From: Apus apus
Lineage: Eukaryota > Chordata > Aves > Apodiformes > Apodidae
Assembly: GCF_020740795.1 (NCBI RefSeq)
Contig: NC_067286.1
Location: forward strand, 31,582,003-31,646,002
Direction of reading: 5' to 3'
Length of the DNA: 64,000 nt
A program made the translations under genes and the position numbers. Shown here piece after piece: positions 36,791-57,505 of this stretch. The first letter of the stretch is position 1, and each line of letters begins with the position of its first letter. The notes beneath the pieces are model-generated. The model had not been told where the DNA came from and searched no databases. It saw only the letters and a list, made by a program, of their open reading frames with translations.

Positions 36791-39700
36791 AGATTATAGC
36801 CATCAATATAACTATGGTTGGCAAAGTGAGTGTGCCTTCTCTTTGTTTGTGTGAACTATTGGCCACTTTTTTTGCAAGGGGAAGTTTTTTTTAAGACAAT
36901 TTATCTAAAAGCACACAGGCCACACAATGCAGGGAAGTTTCTGGTATTATGTTGTCTCCTTCTCAGCAGTTTCTTGAGTAATTCCACAGGAGCTGCCTTC
37001 TCCTGCTGGTACCAGCCATTGCCAGTGCAGGAAATAATTGTCAAACATCTGGGTTGGCTTCCACTTGTCCAGTGTTTGGTCTGTGCATTGTTGCAGAATT
37101 GTGTCCCCTCTCCCTTAGTGCTCCAAACAGCACATTTCAAAATGATCCAGCCACATTCCAGTTAAGAAAGAACTCTTGTCAGACAGGTAAAAATGTGTTG
37201 TGTTGTTTTCTAGAAGCTTTACATCCTTGATGTGCTAATTCTCCTCTGTCCTGCTGATCTTTTTGATTTCTGTTTGGCAATGGCATCCTTTCAGACCATT
37301 TTGGGCCACAGTAAAATCCACGAGTAGAATGTCAGGTACCAGCAAAACCTGCTTTGCATACTTTCTTGTCAGTCTGGTGGGACAATTTTATGTGCCAAGG
37401 GCTCGTAACATGTCAGTATCATCCTATTACTTAATCTTTTTAATGGAAGAAAATGCATCTGGATACGACTCTCAGTCTGGCACTGTGCTGTAACTACAAA
37501 AACATTAAATCATGGTTTTGAGATCTCATCCTGCTATTGTTTCTAAACTATTTTTTTGCACAGATATATATTTATATACTTACCTTCCATCTTCTCTTAT
37601 ATTTTTCTTGAACTTACTTCTACTTTTGAATCCCTGGTTACCAAGATCATGCCAGTGCATTTGCTTTCTCTGTTATGTTCAGATTATCTGTGGAGTTACT
37701 GGCACAGAGTTAGGTTTTTCAGTTTTGCTTGTGAATGAACTCCTCAAAAAATAAGTTGTCTGCCTGTATTTTTAAGCCCCAGTTGGGTCCATGCAAATGC
37801 AGAAGTCCTTGTACAGGGACAGAGCATGCTGGATGTCACTGGGATGGAACAAGTAATCCCAGCCAGACCAGTCTGACAACTGGAGAGCTACTGAGCATCC
37901 TTGCGTTGCCCTTTTGAAGGCTTTATATTCCAAGAGCTTTGTCAGCTTGTGTGCAATAAGGCACAAACGCACAGAGCAAGTCTTAATCTAATGCTGAATA
38001 TGAGTCAGTAAGCCCTTTCAGAAAACATGCATCTATCAGTACAGCATCAGGCTGTAACATTTGCAAAACCCACAGGCTTTTCCTCCCCATGAATTACCCA
38101 GAAGTGTCTGCATTTCAATGTTCAGTGTAAATCCAGCATAAGGACTCACCTTTCCGGATGGAGGCTGGGATATACTTACTAGAAAACAAAAGTCAAGTTT
38201 GAAAAAAGCACACACACACAAATTACAGAAAATATAGAAGAAACAATGTGGATTTTTTCACTCTGAGTAAATAGAAAAGTTCAGCTGCTGACAAGATCAT
38301 GCTGAAGGGGTGCAAATGCTGCATTTTGTCTTTTGAGACTGGCTGGCTTTAGGAAGATGAAGGGGTTGCCTAACCATGCAGGAATGACAGTTCTTGGAGA
38401 TCATGTTCTTCTTCATGAGGTTAAGGCACTTAATTGCAACATACTGACCAAATCTGCCAAGGGAAACAAAACCTCGTTCAACAGAGTGCTGCCTTAATGG
38501 TCATCACCTGCTGCAATTGTTCTCCCCTCTGCAAATCCTTTTTCTTCATCAGTAGTTGTGACTTTGACCACCTTGTTTCCCCCTCTCCTAGAAATGTCTC
38601 TTGCTTTCTTTGACTACATGCATTAATGCCTTTCCCTAACCTGTAGTGCTAAAATTCAACTTTTCTATAGGAGTAAGGCCAGCTGACTTTAACTAGCTTC
38701 AGGAAGGAGAATACCAGACACAAAGCATTTAAGCAATGATTTTCTTACCTTGAATTTTGGGAAATACATAAAATAATTTAACCCAAAAAAAAGTAGGCTG
38801 GGAATGTATTCCTGAATTTATTTGGGATAAAGTCTAACAGAAATATTTTGAAAGTGTTAGCATAAATGATTGACAATTTTCATGCTCTTTTTCTGATATT
38901 AAAAATGAGTTTAAATTTTCCAGCTATGGAAAAATAATTTGTTGGCCAAGTCAACATTTACCCTCTTCCTTCTTCTTAGTTTTCTGTCAGGTAAGAGGAA
39001 GAGCATAAGGATCATTATATGTCAGCCCAATCTACTGTTTGATAATGTAATCTGAATTGGACTCCTCATTTGACACTCTCACACTCTCCCACGTTATTTC
39101 CTCAGGGAAGTACAATGCTATATATCCAAATATACCAACTAAACGTATCCAAGGAGACTCAGCCTTTCAAGACCACTATTGAACCTGACTGCTGATGAAT
39201 CTTTATGCACTTCCTGAGTGACGTGTCTTCAGCAGTAAGCAATACACACAACTTTTTGCTATCTGGCCCTTGCTTTGCTTCTCTTCTGTTTGTCAACTGC
39301 AAATACAGGTACCGGGAAACAGCTCAGTGCTGTTATGTAAGAAATCAAAGCTGTGAGAGGTTTCTTTTGTTTTGACCTAATGGATATTTTTCTTATCTAA
39401 CACAAAACCTCACAAACAATTCAGGTGATGCTGCTATTTTTGAGAAGCTGAGGATTAGAACATAATAAAGGGCCAAAGGAAGTGCTGGGCCATCTTAGTC
39501 TGGCATCTGCTTTCCAAAGTAAGATGTCCCACTGAATTCTCAACTCTTGGACATAGTTCCTGCCCTGCAAGTGCTAGCAGAGGTGTCAGCCTTAAGAACA
39601 TTCCTGAGCATGACTTGAGGCAGGCCCTGAACACTGCTGCCATACAAAAGCAACGAGGCTGGCACGCATGGTCCCAACACTGACAGACTTGGAATCAAGA

Positions 39701-42700
39701 GAACTGAAGGAAAAGGTGGATCCAGTCACTATACTGGGCACTTCTATGGTCAATGCAGCACGTGTGCAGACTGCCTGTGGCCTGAAGACCATCTTCACTG
39801 GGCATGTGGCAAGCAGCAGGTCTTCTGGACTGAGATATGTCAAAGACAACCTTTAGCACTTGGTGCAGAGCAGGAAGCTGGGGAGGACAGAAACAGAACC
39901 TGCAGGGTGATTCCAGTTGCATATTGTCCTTAAGCAGTCTACATGTTGCCGTATGTTTTAAGTGCAACCCTTCGGCTCAAGTATCAAAATGGCTAAAGAT
40001 TCCATGGTAATTAGTAATCTCTGGAGTCATACAGATCTGTAATAACTACCTACAGATCAAAGAGATTTCATGTTTAGCATATTTTAATATCAATACAGAA
40101 TTAAGGTTGTAATTTCCGTAATTAAGTCTTGAAATCACTATTTGGCCAGTCTATTCTTCTATTTATCTGACTGAATACAGCCAACTTTTGCATAATGCTT
40201 CACATCCAGGTGTACAATCAAGATTTTGGCACCAGATAGCCAGGATATGGAAGTTGCTGTATGATTTGTAGGTCATTGTAGGATTATCCCAGCCAGATGA
40301 ATGGGACTCAGAAGGCCCACTGTGTGTGATCATTCCCATGAATAGGTGCTGAAGCAAATGCTGGAAAAAGAAGAAAACTACAAATGTCGGAATACCAACC
40401 TTATCTTCAGTCATTGCTGGCATTGCTTCTTCTTGTTAAGCTAGTATTTTGATTGTGCTAAAGCCGTATCTATTGAACTAAAAATAGTGAAAATATTCCT
40501 TAGAATGTTTCCATTTGCAAGTATCAGTCCTTGAACCAAAGTAACCACATACTTAAAAATCCATTTGTCCTTGATTTCTTTTCTGAAGCTTCCAACCGTC
40601 CCTGAAACTGTGAGTTAGGAGTGTTAAAATAAAAAAGTAACTTGAATTTATCTATTTTTTTCACGTCTATTCATTAATATTACAATAAACAAGGAAAATT
40701 CTTCAGATTTTAGGCTTGATAATTGAGGCATAGTTGTAATAAGGAATTATACTGCCCCAGAGTTACCTCTCTAACTCACAGCTCTGGCTTTCAGTGCTAA
40801 CAAAGGCTGGGCTGTGAGCATCTCTCTCAGAAACTGCAAAGCTTATTTTCTTGCATAAAAATTTGAACACTGGGCAGAGGGAATTACAAAAGACAGTAGA
40901 GTGGCTAAAGCAGTTTATATAATCAGTAATTTTGATAAAAAATTATCTTGATTAACCTCCAAATGTTTTATTTGTTACAATGGTAGTTAAAAGTTTCGAT
41001 GCCAAGACACAGTTTACACAGCACCATGCATTAAACACAGCATTGTGCCAACTCTTCTCTGCCACATTTATTCTGAGTAAGGGTTTTAATGTAAGCCAGA
41101 CCCAAGGTATTTATGGGTAGGTTTCCTCACATCTCTTTTTTATCTTTGTCTAGCATCTCCAATTGCATGAACATCTTCCCCGTGGTTGTTCCTGGTGTCC
41201 TTTGTAAATTTCTCATTTTCATCATATGCACTGCCTATAGCTCCTAACTATGTAATAATCCTTTGGATTATAAAAGGCAGTGTTCTACATTATTTCTCAG
41301 AGATGAGTTAACTCTCCTTTCGCCTCCTTCTTCTGTGGTTTATAGTATTGGTACAGTAAATACAGGCTTTCATGAATTTAATTTGGTACCAACTTGCTGC
41401 TACATGGAGAGATCTCAAAGGTGGACATGTAGTCTAGAGCAAAGAAATATGATCAGCAAGATGTGTGACTATTTTTCTGAAAGATCAGCCTCTTGAGTGC
41501 CTTTGAACACGGTGTATGCCCTCCTGACCCCAAGCTTTGCAATGGCCTGTGCAGGGAGTATTTAGGCTGTTGCACAGCAAACAGAAAAGTTGGGGTTTAG
41601 GACCAGCCTCAGTGATGCCCTCTGAGGCTACCGTGGGACTACAGGTCTAGCCCACTGTGGCAGTCAGGATTTAGGTTGATGGGACAGCATTTTACCCATG
41701 AACTCCAAAATGCAAAGTGTTGTAGGGCACTGCTATGGTCTTAATTTCAGATGAAATGTGAAATTACCAAAATACAAAATCTGGCAAGTGCTGAATAGTC
41801 CCAGCATCAAAAAGAGAATCTCAGGAAAAATAATATGAATGCTCCATGAAATTCCACACAGTGCAGCACAAGGGCAGTTTGCAACTGCTACATAAGGTAG
41901 ATGGGGAAAAAAAAAAAAGAAGTATGCTACAGCTTTGACTAGTCCAATTGTAACCCCCCCCAAATGCTACTTCCATTTTGTCCCTTGGGAGATCAGTGAG
42001 AGAGACATCACTCTGTATTTTCAGTTTGCTCATTATATTGTACATAACGGAAGGTCCTGGATTTCATATACTATTTTCCCTTCCTTCCTGTCCTCTTCCC
42101 CACCCAAAATACCCTCTTAAACCACTATTTTTTTCGTTCAAACAACAAGGCTAAACAGGTGAAATTTTAAATAATGATTGAGGATTTTTTTTATTCATTT
42201 AAGTTTCAATATCATTACAGAAAATGTTATGGTACAGAGTTGTTTAACATTAGTTTTATTTCTCTGCTCATTTAATTTCCACACGAATGCTGGTAACACT
42301 AATATCTGTACAAGATCAGTCTTTGATTTTTTTTTTTTTTTAGTTTTTATTTCTGTACATTTTTAAATGTATTGGTTAAAAAGGCTGTCAGCACTTAAGG
42401 AAGCAATCTTTTTGTTTGTTGAAATAAAAGGTATCCAGTTACTGCCCAAGAGTACTGAGCTGGGTGGCTGCTGGGACAAGAGAGATCCCTGAACGCGCAG
42501 CAAGGTTAGAAAACCTCGGGGCTTCATTGGGTTCCCAGTGCAGCCACTCTGCTTTTGGCACTGTGCACATCAACACGAGATACAAGATAAAGAACAAGCA
42601 GAAGCTCTCTGTGAAGCGGTTATGAAGCATACTAATAAGGGAAATCCAAGTGTTGTCTACACTAGTATAAATAAGCAGACAGCCTTGTTTTAAGAGCATA

Positions 42701-43046
42701 AGTAGTTGTATCTTAAAGATGAGAAAAAACACAAGTTCTGCAGGCACCTACTGCTGTCTACTAAAAGCTACTGCTATTAGAACTAGCATTGAACACACAA
42801 AGCAATTGCAAGGAAAGGAAAAAGTTGCTTTGATATAATCAGAATAAATTTCTTTGTTAAGATTTGTTTTAAAGTGTTTTTTTTTAAAAGGTATTTATTT
42901 AAATTCCATTTGAAATATAATTCAAGATGTTGACTATACTGATCAACTTTTATCCAAATCAGAAAAACTAGCTGTGCCGCTGCATATTACAGGATACAGT
43001 CAATGATATGTGGACATGCATCAAAGCTTCGATCTTGCTGGTGACA
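36791..43046. other. Intergenic sequence and GPHN 3' UTR
   Basis: No coding exon was found. The right-hand part must contain the minus-strand GPHN 3' UTR. Minus-strand AATAAA signals occur at 42894-42899 (about 150 bp past the stop codon) and at 42346-42351 (about 700 bp past it), with further ones near 42185 and 42256; the one in use cannot be chosen from sequence alone. A T-tract lies at 42325-42341. Confidence 0.5.
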
Positions 43047-46050
<3,004 letters not shown>

Positions 46051-46154
46051 CCTGGCTTTGATGATGGTGGGCCGAGGATCCAAGATACCCTGCATTTTCC
46101 TCAGTGCGGGAACAACAAAGAGATTGCAGGTGACAACAGCTGACACAGGGTTGC
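46051..46154 (-). CDS. GPHN: Gephyrin exon, E domain molybdopterin-binding core
   Basis: A 104-nt exon with acceptor tttgtcctacag and donor GCCAGG followed by gtaaga. It completes a Gly and reads [19 protein letters not shown], then [15 protein letters not shown]. Together with the preceding exon this gives the LPGNPVSA motif that is conserved from bacterial MoeA to gephyrin and lines the active site for molybdate insertion. Confidence 0.97.
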
Positions 46155-47396
46155 CTGTAGGACAAAGAATAGTGTGTGTGGTGACTCCCTCTAGATTTAC
46201 TCTGTGAAACGCTGAAAGTGATCTCAAGTTTTTACAGCAACTGCACTCTAAAGGACCAGAAAGAGCTTCTCCTGCTATGTACAGGAAATGTTTCGTTAAA
46301 ACTGGAGTGGCATGTGGCACATTCACTTGTTGGAACTGACTCTCTGGTTGATGGTGTGCTGAAATCCTGCTTTGACCAGAACTGCCCCATGTTCTTCAGG
46401 CCTCACTGTTTACCTCTGTTCCTCTACTGCCTTTTGTCTTGCACCTACATTCGCCTGGAGCTGGGGTAGGATTTATTATGCAGTGCTATGGGTCCTAGCT
46501 TAGAGGGCTCTTGATTCAGGTTTCCAGGAACTATGGAAAAGCAACTTTCAGTTCCCTAGCAGAGTGGCAAAATGCTGCAGTTCAAATTCTGAGGAGAATT
46601 CTACTGATTTATAGATTTTCTGTTGACTTACAAGAGAGGTGTATGACCAATGTCTGTCAAACACCACTTCTCTTACATATCTAGACTTCCCTAAAATAAA
46701 TACTATGATCCATTGGTCTGGAATAAAATGTACTGCAGTAACTAAAACATGACAGAGAAAAAGCCCTAGAGATACATCTGAAAACCACCAGCTTATCAAG
46801 AACCGGATTCCTTGTTTAGTCAGAAATCCATGCAAAGCCAGAGCAACAAGAATAAAAGAAATTTCTCCTGATTTAGGATGACAGGGATTTGTAGCCAGAT
46901 CCTAAAGCAGATGTTTATTCTGAATGTGGTGCAGCACGCAGGAGGTGAAGTGACGCTGCTGCCCTCTTCTGGTTCCACAGTAAGATCATGATTAAAGAAA
47001 ATATTCTGTGACATGTTCCTTGGCACTCCTCGGTTTTGTCTCCACTTTCAATACTCCAGGGTGGATGCACTGACTTAGACACATAGAATATTTACTGGGA
47101 AGGTGGAGGCAGCTGTTGAAAAAAACAGCCCTGTATAGCACCATTTAAAAAAACCCAAGGAAAATGCTGAATGGAAGAAATCATAAGGCCTGTACACCAG
47201 CAAATTCTGAGAACAGGAATAAGAAAAAACTCCTTAGTATATCCCTGTAAGTCTGTCTCTTCTGGAAATTTCTGGGAAATTACAGATACCTTCCTTAGGG
47301 ATGCCACCCCAGACACGGGTGGCATGAAATGTCACTGTACTGTTTCATGTCTGTCATCTATGCACAGCAACAAAAGTAATCCATGAAACATCTTAC
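46155..47396 (-). other. GPHN: GPHN intron
   Basis: Intron of about 1.2 kb. Nothing besides short chance frames was seen. Confidence 0.75.
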
Positions 47397-47461
47397 CTGG
47401 GAGCGCAAAGATTATTTTTCTTACACCATCAATATCCAGAGTTGCAAAAGTTGTTGGCAGT
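47397..47461 (-). CDS. GPHN: Gephyrin exon, E domain
   Basis: A 65-nt exon with acceptor aaaggaaagc-complement (ccttttccatag) and donor CCAG followed by gtaaga. Its first base completes a Gly; it reads [18 protein letters not shown] followed by ALP and one base of the next Gly. Too short to stand out alone, but it joins its neighbours perfectly in phase. Confidence 0.95.
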
Positions 47462-51725
<4,264 letters not shown>

Positions 51726-51813
51726 CTTTTCCCCCATAGATACACCTCCTGACGTAATGATCACATCAGCACGGCTGATACCCTCATTTAGTGCATTCAG
51801 TAAATCATCTGGG
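51726..51813 (-). CDS. GPHN: Gephyrin exon, E domain, first in window
   Basis: An 88-nt exon with acceptor gttctttcctgtag and donor GAAAAG followed by gtatgc. Its first base completes an Asn codon; it then reads [18 protein letters not shown] followed by [18 protein letters not shown] is the molybdopterin-binding signature. This corresponds to about residue 550 of the 736-residue protein. The preceding exon (ending GIVGDN in mammals) was not found up to 64000, so the upstream intron exceeds 12 kb. Confidence 0.97.
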
Positions 51814-54800
51814 CTACAGGAAAGAACAGGCAAGTAGATTAGTGGCATGGAACTACTACAAGTTATAGTCTAAGTCAGTGCATACAGATATATGCACACA
51901 CACGTATTTTAAGAAAGACATACAGCTCTAGGATAGTAATAGATCTTTCCCTTCCTAAGACTCCACACTTCTCTGTTCAAGTCAAGAACTGCAGTCTCAT
52001 GAAGTGCTCAGCACACCGTCTGGTGACACCTTTCTAAGAGCTTTGCAATAGGAACAGTGGGATACTTTAGGTTGGGACTGAAGCACACTAATACAAGTTC
52101 CATCAGTGAAAACTGGGAGTAAATATTTTGTTAATCTTCTCCAGCAAAGCCAGCTGTACATCCACTTCATCTTGAAAAACACAATCCACTCTGTTCAAGT
52201 GTCTATTTACCTTAATGAGAAGCAGTGCATGGGGAACTATGATATTCCTCCATACAAAGAGTATAACTGTGAATGTGAAGGGCAGAAGCTGAGCATACTT
52301 CAGTTTTGGTGTCTTAAGGCTTTTCTATTTCTTTTTTTAGATCTAAACTGGAAACTTTGAAGTGGGCATTAGCTATCTAACAGCAGTACTGATGCTAACA
52401 CAGAGCTGCAAGGAATGCAGTGGAGAAACTGCTAATACAACTTACACAAGACCAAGGGAATCCAAAAGAATTCCCAATATATGAAATGCATGCTTTGCGT
52501 TTGACATTGTGAACTGAGCAGAAGCTGATCAATTGTGTAACTGTACTAATGTTCCTTCAACAGCATGTTCTTACTTAATGATCCTGAAAGTTTTTTATGG
52601 GACACTGTTCCTTCTTAGAATGCAACTGAAAGAAAGGGCAATAATGGTGACTGTATAGAGCACTTAACCTGGAATACAGCACAAGTCTTCACTAGTTTTT
52701 GAAGGCAACTGGAAAGAAACAAGTCTGTTGTTGGCTACTATCAGTGTCTTCTTCAGAACCATTTTTTCATATTGATTGCCTGAGTAGTAATTTGCATGTA
52801 ATAAGATATTGCTCAAGAGTTTTATAGAGTTTGTAACAGGATCAGATATAAGTATTATTTAATGCTTGCCAGTGAAGGTATAGATTGTAATGCAGCCAGG
52901 AATACATATTCAATACACAGGCTGATACAGGACTTCCTGAAGCTCGATGGCAATCAGACACTCATGCCACTATTACCAGGCACGTTTTCAGTATATTTTT
53001 CTCATTAGCTTGTGATGCAGCTGAGGAACTTACCTGGAGCTTGCTCCAGGCTGTTTCGTTTTATCTTGCTCAATTATTTAAAAGTTATTCATAAGTAGCA
53101 AGACCACCTGTCTGGGGACATCCTAGTTCTGGATTATAGAGTATGCTTGCTTCTGGTTGTGCTTTGAGAATAATGGAACAGTTAAGAAGTTAAATAGAAT
53201 GGAAGTGCTCCTACTCACATACCAAATACATATATGTGTGTGCATATATATACAAAATTACTTAACAAAGAGAAAAGAAAAAACAAACCCAAGCCCAAAA
53301 TAAGCCCAAACCCAAACCAAGTGAGGACACAATTCAAACCTGTGTTTATGAAGATGGTATACTACTAGAGTAGTTAATCAAACAGTTTTTTTATTACATG
53401 TCTTGTAAAAAGTTGAAGATTACTGGACTTGGTGCACATTTTTAGTTTTTACAGTAGAATGACCTGCATAATACATCCCTTCCTTTACTATCTGTATAAT
53501 GCAAGACATCTAAAAACTCTAAAACTTAAACATTATCCAACCAATAGTACTGCATATTGTCTTCAGATCGTTGCAAAATACATTGAATTCTTCCTAAACG
53601 AAAGGTGCTATAGAAATTTTATTGTAATAAACTGAATTATTATGTTAGTTTGGTTTTATTCTGAAGAAAGGCAACATTTACAGAATTCTCCTCCTTGTCT
53701 CTGCATAAGGCTTCTCTCTTTCTGCCCTATTTGGCATATTTCTTTTTGTCACTCAAGTCCATCTAACTTTCTGTCCTTGCAGGAGTCACCTGCTGTAATC
53801 TTCGATCAACACTGTAGCAAACATTTTGTCTTTAGTGGATTTAATGCAAAGAGTTATAATTCGAATTGCATATTAACACATATCTGATATAATCAGATAA
53901 CAAGATACTAACTACTTGTTTCATTTGTTACATAACAATGAGCAGCTTCTCCTTTGGAAAGGGAATACATAATTGAAGAATATTAACTTCTGAAAGAATA
54001 GACAAAATAACTCTGGCATTTGAGCGTGAGAGGATAAAGATTGATCTAAAAGGCCTGTGACAAATAACCATGAAGCTGAGAAATAACACTCACTGAGCAG
54101 GTACAAATCAGAAGCTATAGATTCTGAAGCCTGGGCCACTGCTAGGGGCAGAGTACTGGATTAGCTAGACTAATGGTCTCATTTACTATGATAAATCCTT
54201 ACAAATGTCTTGTGAAAGTGCTGTTCTTGGATTTTTTTTCCTTCGTGGACAGAACTGTAACAGGTGATCAAATATTAACAGCGGATACCTTAATGAATGT
54301 AAAGTAGATTTTGATGGGTAACTCTCATTTCCAGACGACAAAACCATTCTGTTTCATTTGGTGATTTTCAAAGTCAGAATGACACTGTGCACAGGAAGGG
54401 AGCGTGATTTTCTACCATGCGGCAATTGATTAAAACTCCTGTACTTTGTATGTTTCAGATCACATCTCAGCATCTTCTGTAAATACAACTAAGAAATTCC
54501 CTTATATAAGGATTACATAGAGAAACTACTCATATAGGTAATAAAGCCTAAACCCAAACTTTTCTCAACAGTAGAAATCCCTGTCTACAGCAAATTGTGT
54601 CTGTACACATGTTGCACACATCTTTTTGAGGTGGCAGACATAATGCTTTTCATAAAGAGTTCATGTACTTTAACATATATCTTTAAACTCTCTGCTAATT
54701 TTGCCAGTCTGATAAAGAGCATCTACTTTACTACCTCAGCTTCCTGACCCTCTTTATACAGTTTTATGGAACAGAAGGAGCAGTACAATCTGGAAATTAA

Positions 54801-55944
54801 TTGGAGGGTATCTCCTGTATTGTGGCACCAGCATGTGTAGAATCCAGTAAGCAGATACTTGACATGGCAGTTGACTTGCCACCTGATTCAATTGAATTTG
54901 AAGAGAGGGCATGCAGGATCGCAGTACACCAGAATAGGAACACCTTCTGGATTCATGACAAGTTCTGATTATCAAAGCTACTTTGTGGAAACCTGTTATG
55001 CAGCACTTGATTACTTCTGACTGAGCTGTCTTTGAACCAAAAAGATACACAGGAGCTGAAGAGCCTGAACAAGAAAATTATGCAAGCCTCATTGAAACAG
55101 ACATCAGCCACATAAGAGATTTTTTCCTTCATCTCCCTCAAAAGAAATAGCTACAGTACAGTCAAGACCAAATAATTCTCTATGTTTTGAGTGCCATTTT
55201 GAAGTACTCTAAATTACAGCATAATTTTCTCTTTCAAACAGAAATCAACATCTGTTAATTCACTTCTGTTGCTCCTATTGTTGTGCTTCACTGTCATTAA
55301 TTATAAATCTGTCAGCCTTTTCTGTGATACAACCCTTAACACCAGCAATTTGATACATGCAATTAAACCGCTCGGTTTTATAATTTAATTTAGAAAACAA
55401 ATAACAACAAATAGTGATCTACATCACCTACTACTCTGCAGTAGAACAAGTGATCCTTGTAAAATTGAATTGGAACACGGAGTTAGGACTGACTTAACAA
55501 GCCATTGTCACAGTACTAATTCCATAGTTCTTACTAATTTCCAGAACCATTTCTACCAAGTTCTTTGCCACAGTAGTCTCATTCATTCAAATTAACCTCA
55601 TTACTTGACAGTAATTTCCAGTCCTTGCTGTTCATTGCCTTACACAGCTATTACTGTTGGGTGACTAACAGAAACACTTTTGATTGTTGTACTCTTCTAT
55701 GCTTCAGTCTTAGCTTTTACATACCCAGGTATTCTGCAAACCATCACAGCACCTTAAACCTGCGTGCTTTACAGATCTGTGGCACAGATACAGAAAGCTG
55801 TGCACACACCATAAAGCACCAGATGCATGCAGAAGTGAGTACAAAAGTAGAGCTGGGTAACCTTTCTTGCCTACTGTTTTATTTGATAGCATCTCAAGTA
55901 TTTCACTTATATGCTGAGATAATTATCCATTCAGACATGATTCC
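51814..55944 (-). other. GPHN: GPHN large intron, left part
   Basis: AT-rich sequence with no exon found. A TATGTGTG/TATATA patch lies at about 53228-53255. Open frames here are short and unsupported. Confidence 0.7.
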
Positions 55945-57505
55945 TCACAGATTCAGAGGAGCTGGACATCCATAAATCGATGGGTCCGGATGGAATACAT
56001 CTGCAGGTAATGAGGGAGCTGGCGGAGGTCATTGCTAGGCCACTCTCCATCATCTTTGGCAAGTCTTGGGGAACAGGAGAGGTGCCTGAGGACTGGAGGA
56101 TAGCAAATGTCACTCCAGTCCACAAGAAGGGCAAGAAGGAGGACCCGGGTAACTATAGACTGGTCAGTCTCACCTCCATCCCTGGAAAGGTGATGCAACA
56201 ACTTGTTCTTGGCACTATCTCTAGGCATGTCAAGAATGAGGAGGTCATTAAGAGCAGTCAATGTGGTTTTACCAAGGGAAAGTCATGTTTGACCAACCTT
56301 ATAGTCTTCTATGAGGAAGTAACTAGGTGGGTAGATGATGGTAGGGTGGTAGATGTGCTTTATCTTGATTTCAGTAAAGCATTTGACACTGTCTCCCACA
56401 GCGTCCTCGTAGATGAACTGAGGAAGTGTGCTCTTGAGGGTCAGGCAGTGAGGTGGATCATGAACTGGTTGAAAGGAAGTCAGAGAGTTGTGCTCAATGG
56501 AACAAAATCTAGTTGGAGGTCTGTGACTAGTGGAGTCCCTCAGGGGCTGGTACTGGGACCGGTACTGTTCAATATCTTCATCAGTGACCTGGATGAGGGC
56601 ACAGAGTGTGGCCTCAGCAAGTTTGCTGATGACACTAAACTGGGAGGAGTGGCTGACACACCAGAAAGCTGTGCTGCCATTCATTGAGACCTAGACAGGC
56701 TGGAGAGTTGGGCAGGGAGAAACTTGATGAAATTCAACAAGGGCAAGTGTAGAGTCTTGCATCTGGGGAAGAAAAACCCCATGTACCAGTACAGGTTGGG
56801 GGCTGACCTGCTGGAGAGCAGTGTAGGAGAAAGGGACCTGGGGGTCCTGGTGGACAGGAGGATGACCATGAGCCAGCAATGTGCCCTTGTGGCCAAGAAG
56901 GCCAATGGTATCCTGGGGTGCATTAGAAAGGGTGTGGTTAGTAGGTCAAGAGAGGTTCTCCTCCCCCTCTATTCTGCCTTGGTGAGGCCTCATCTGGAAT
57001 ATTGTGTCCAGTTCTGGGCCCCTCAGTTCAAGAAGGACAGGGAACTGCTTGAAAGAGTCCAGCGCAGAGCCACAAAGATGATTAAGGGAGTGGAACATCT
57101 CCCTTATGAGGCAAGGCTCAGGGAGCTGGGTCTCTTTAGCTTGGAGAAGAGGAGACTGAGGGACGACCTCATCAAAGTTTACAAATATGTAAAGGGCAAG
57201 TGTCAGGAGGACAGAGCCAGGCTTTTTTCAGTGATGTCTAGTGATAGGACTAGAGGTAATGGGTACGAACTGGAGCATAGGAGGCTCCATGTAAACATCA
57301 GAAAAAACTTCTTTGCTGCGAGAGTGACAGAGCACTGGAACAGGCCCAGAGAGGTTGTGGAGTCTCCTTCACTGGAGACATTCAAAACCTGCCTGGACAT
57401 GTTCCTGTGCTATGTGCTCTAGGTGATCCTGCTCTGGCAGGGGGGTTTGACTAGATGGTCTTTCGAGGTCCCTTCCAGCCCCTAAGATTCTGTGATTCTG
57501 TAAGT
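55945..57505 (+). mobile_element. CR1 LINE, 5'-truncated, antisense to GPHN
   Basis: Starts abruptly within the CR1 reverse-transcriptase region and runs to the typical bird CR1 3' end (ctctggcagggg ... ggtctttcgaggtcccttcc ... gattctgtgattctg). The endonuclease half and 5' UTR are missing, as usual for target-primed reverse transcription. RT landmarks are clear: [14 protein letters not shown] and FADD within the first frame. It inserted in a GPHN intron in the orientation opposite to the gene. Confidence 0.95.
55980..57422 (+). pseudogene. CR1 reverse transcriptase, one in-frame stop
   Basis: Two frames, 55980-56687 (235 codons) and 56724-57422 (232 codons), are in the same reading frame and separated only by a TGA at 56685-56687 where the family normally has a sense codon. 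The first contains fingers/palm motifs at residues 129-137 (LDFSKAFDT), 185-189 (GVPQG) and 215-218 (FADD, the catalytic Asp pair). The second holds the thumb and C-terminal region ([35 protein letters not shown]). No frameshift was found. Little decay means a young copy, but truncation and the nonsense codon make it inactive. Confidence 0.93.

Noticed and set aside
55953-56684. Minus-strand frames of 102 and 133 codons at 56 kb
   Set aside because: They are antisense shadows of the CR1 reverse transcriptase.
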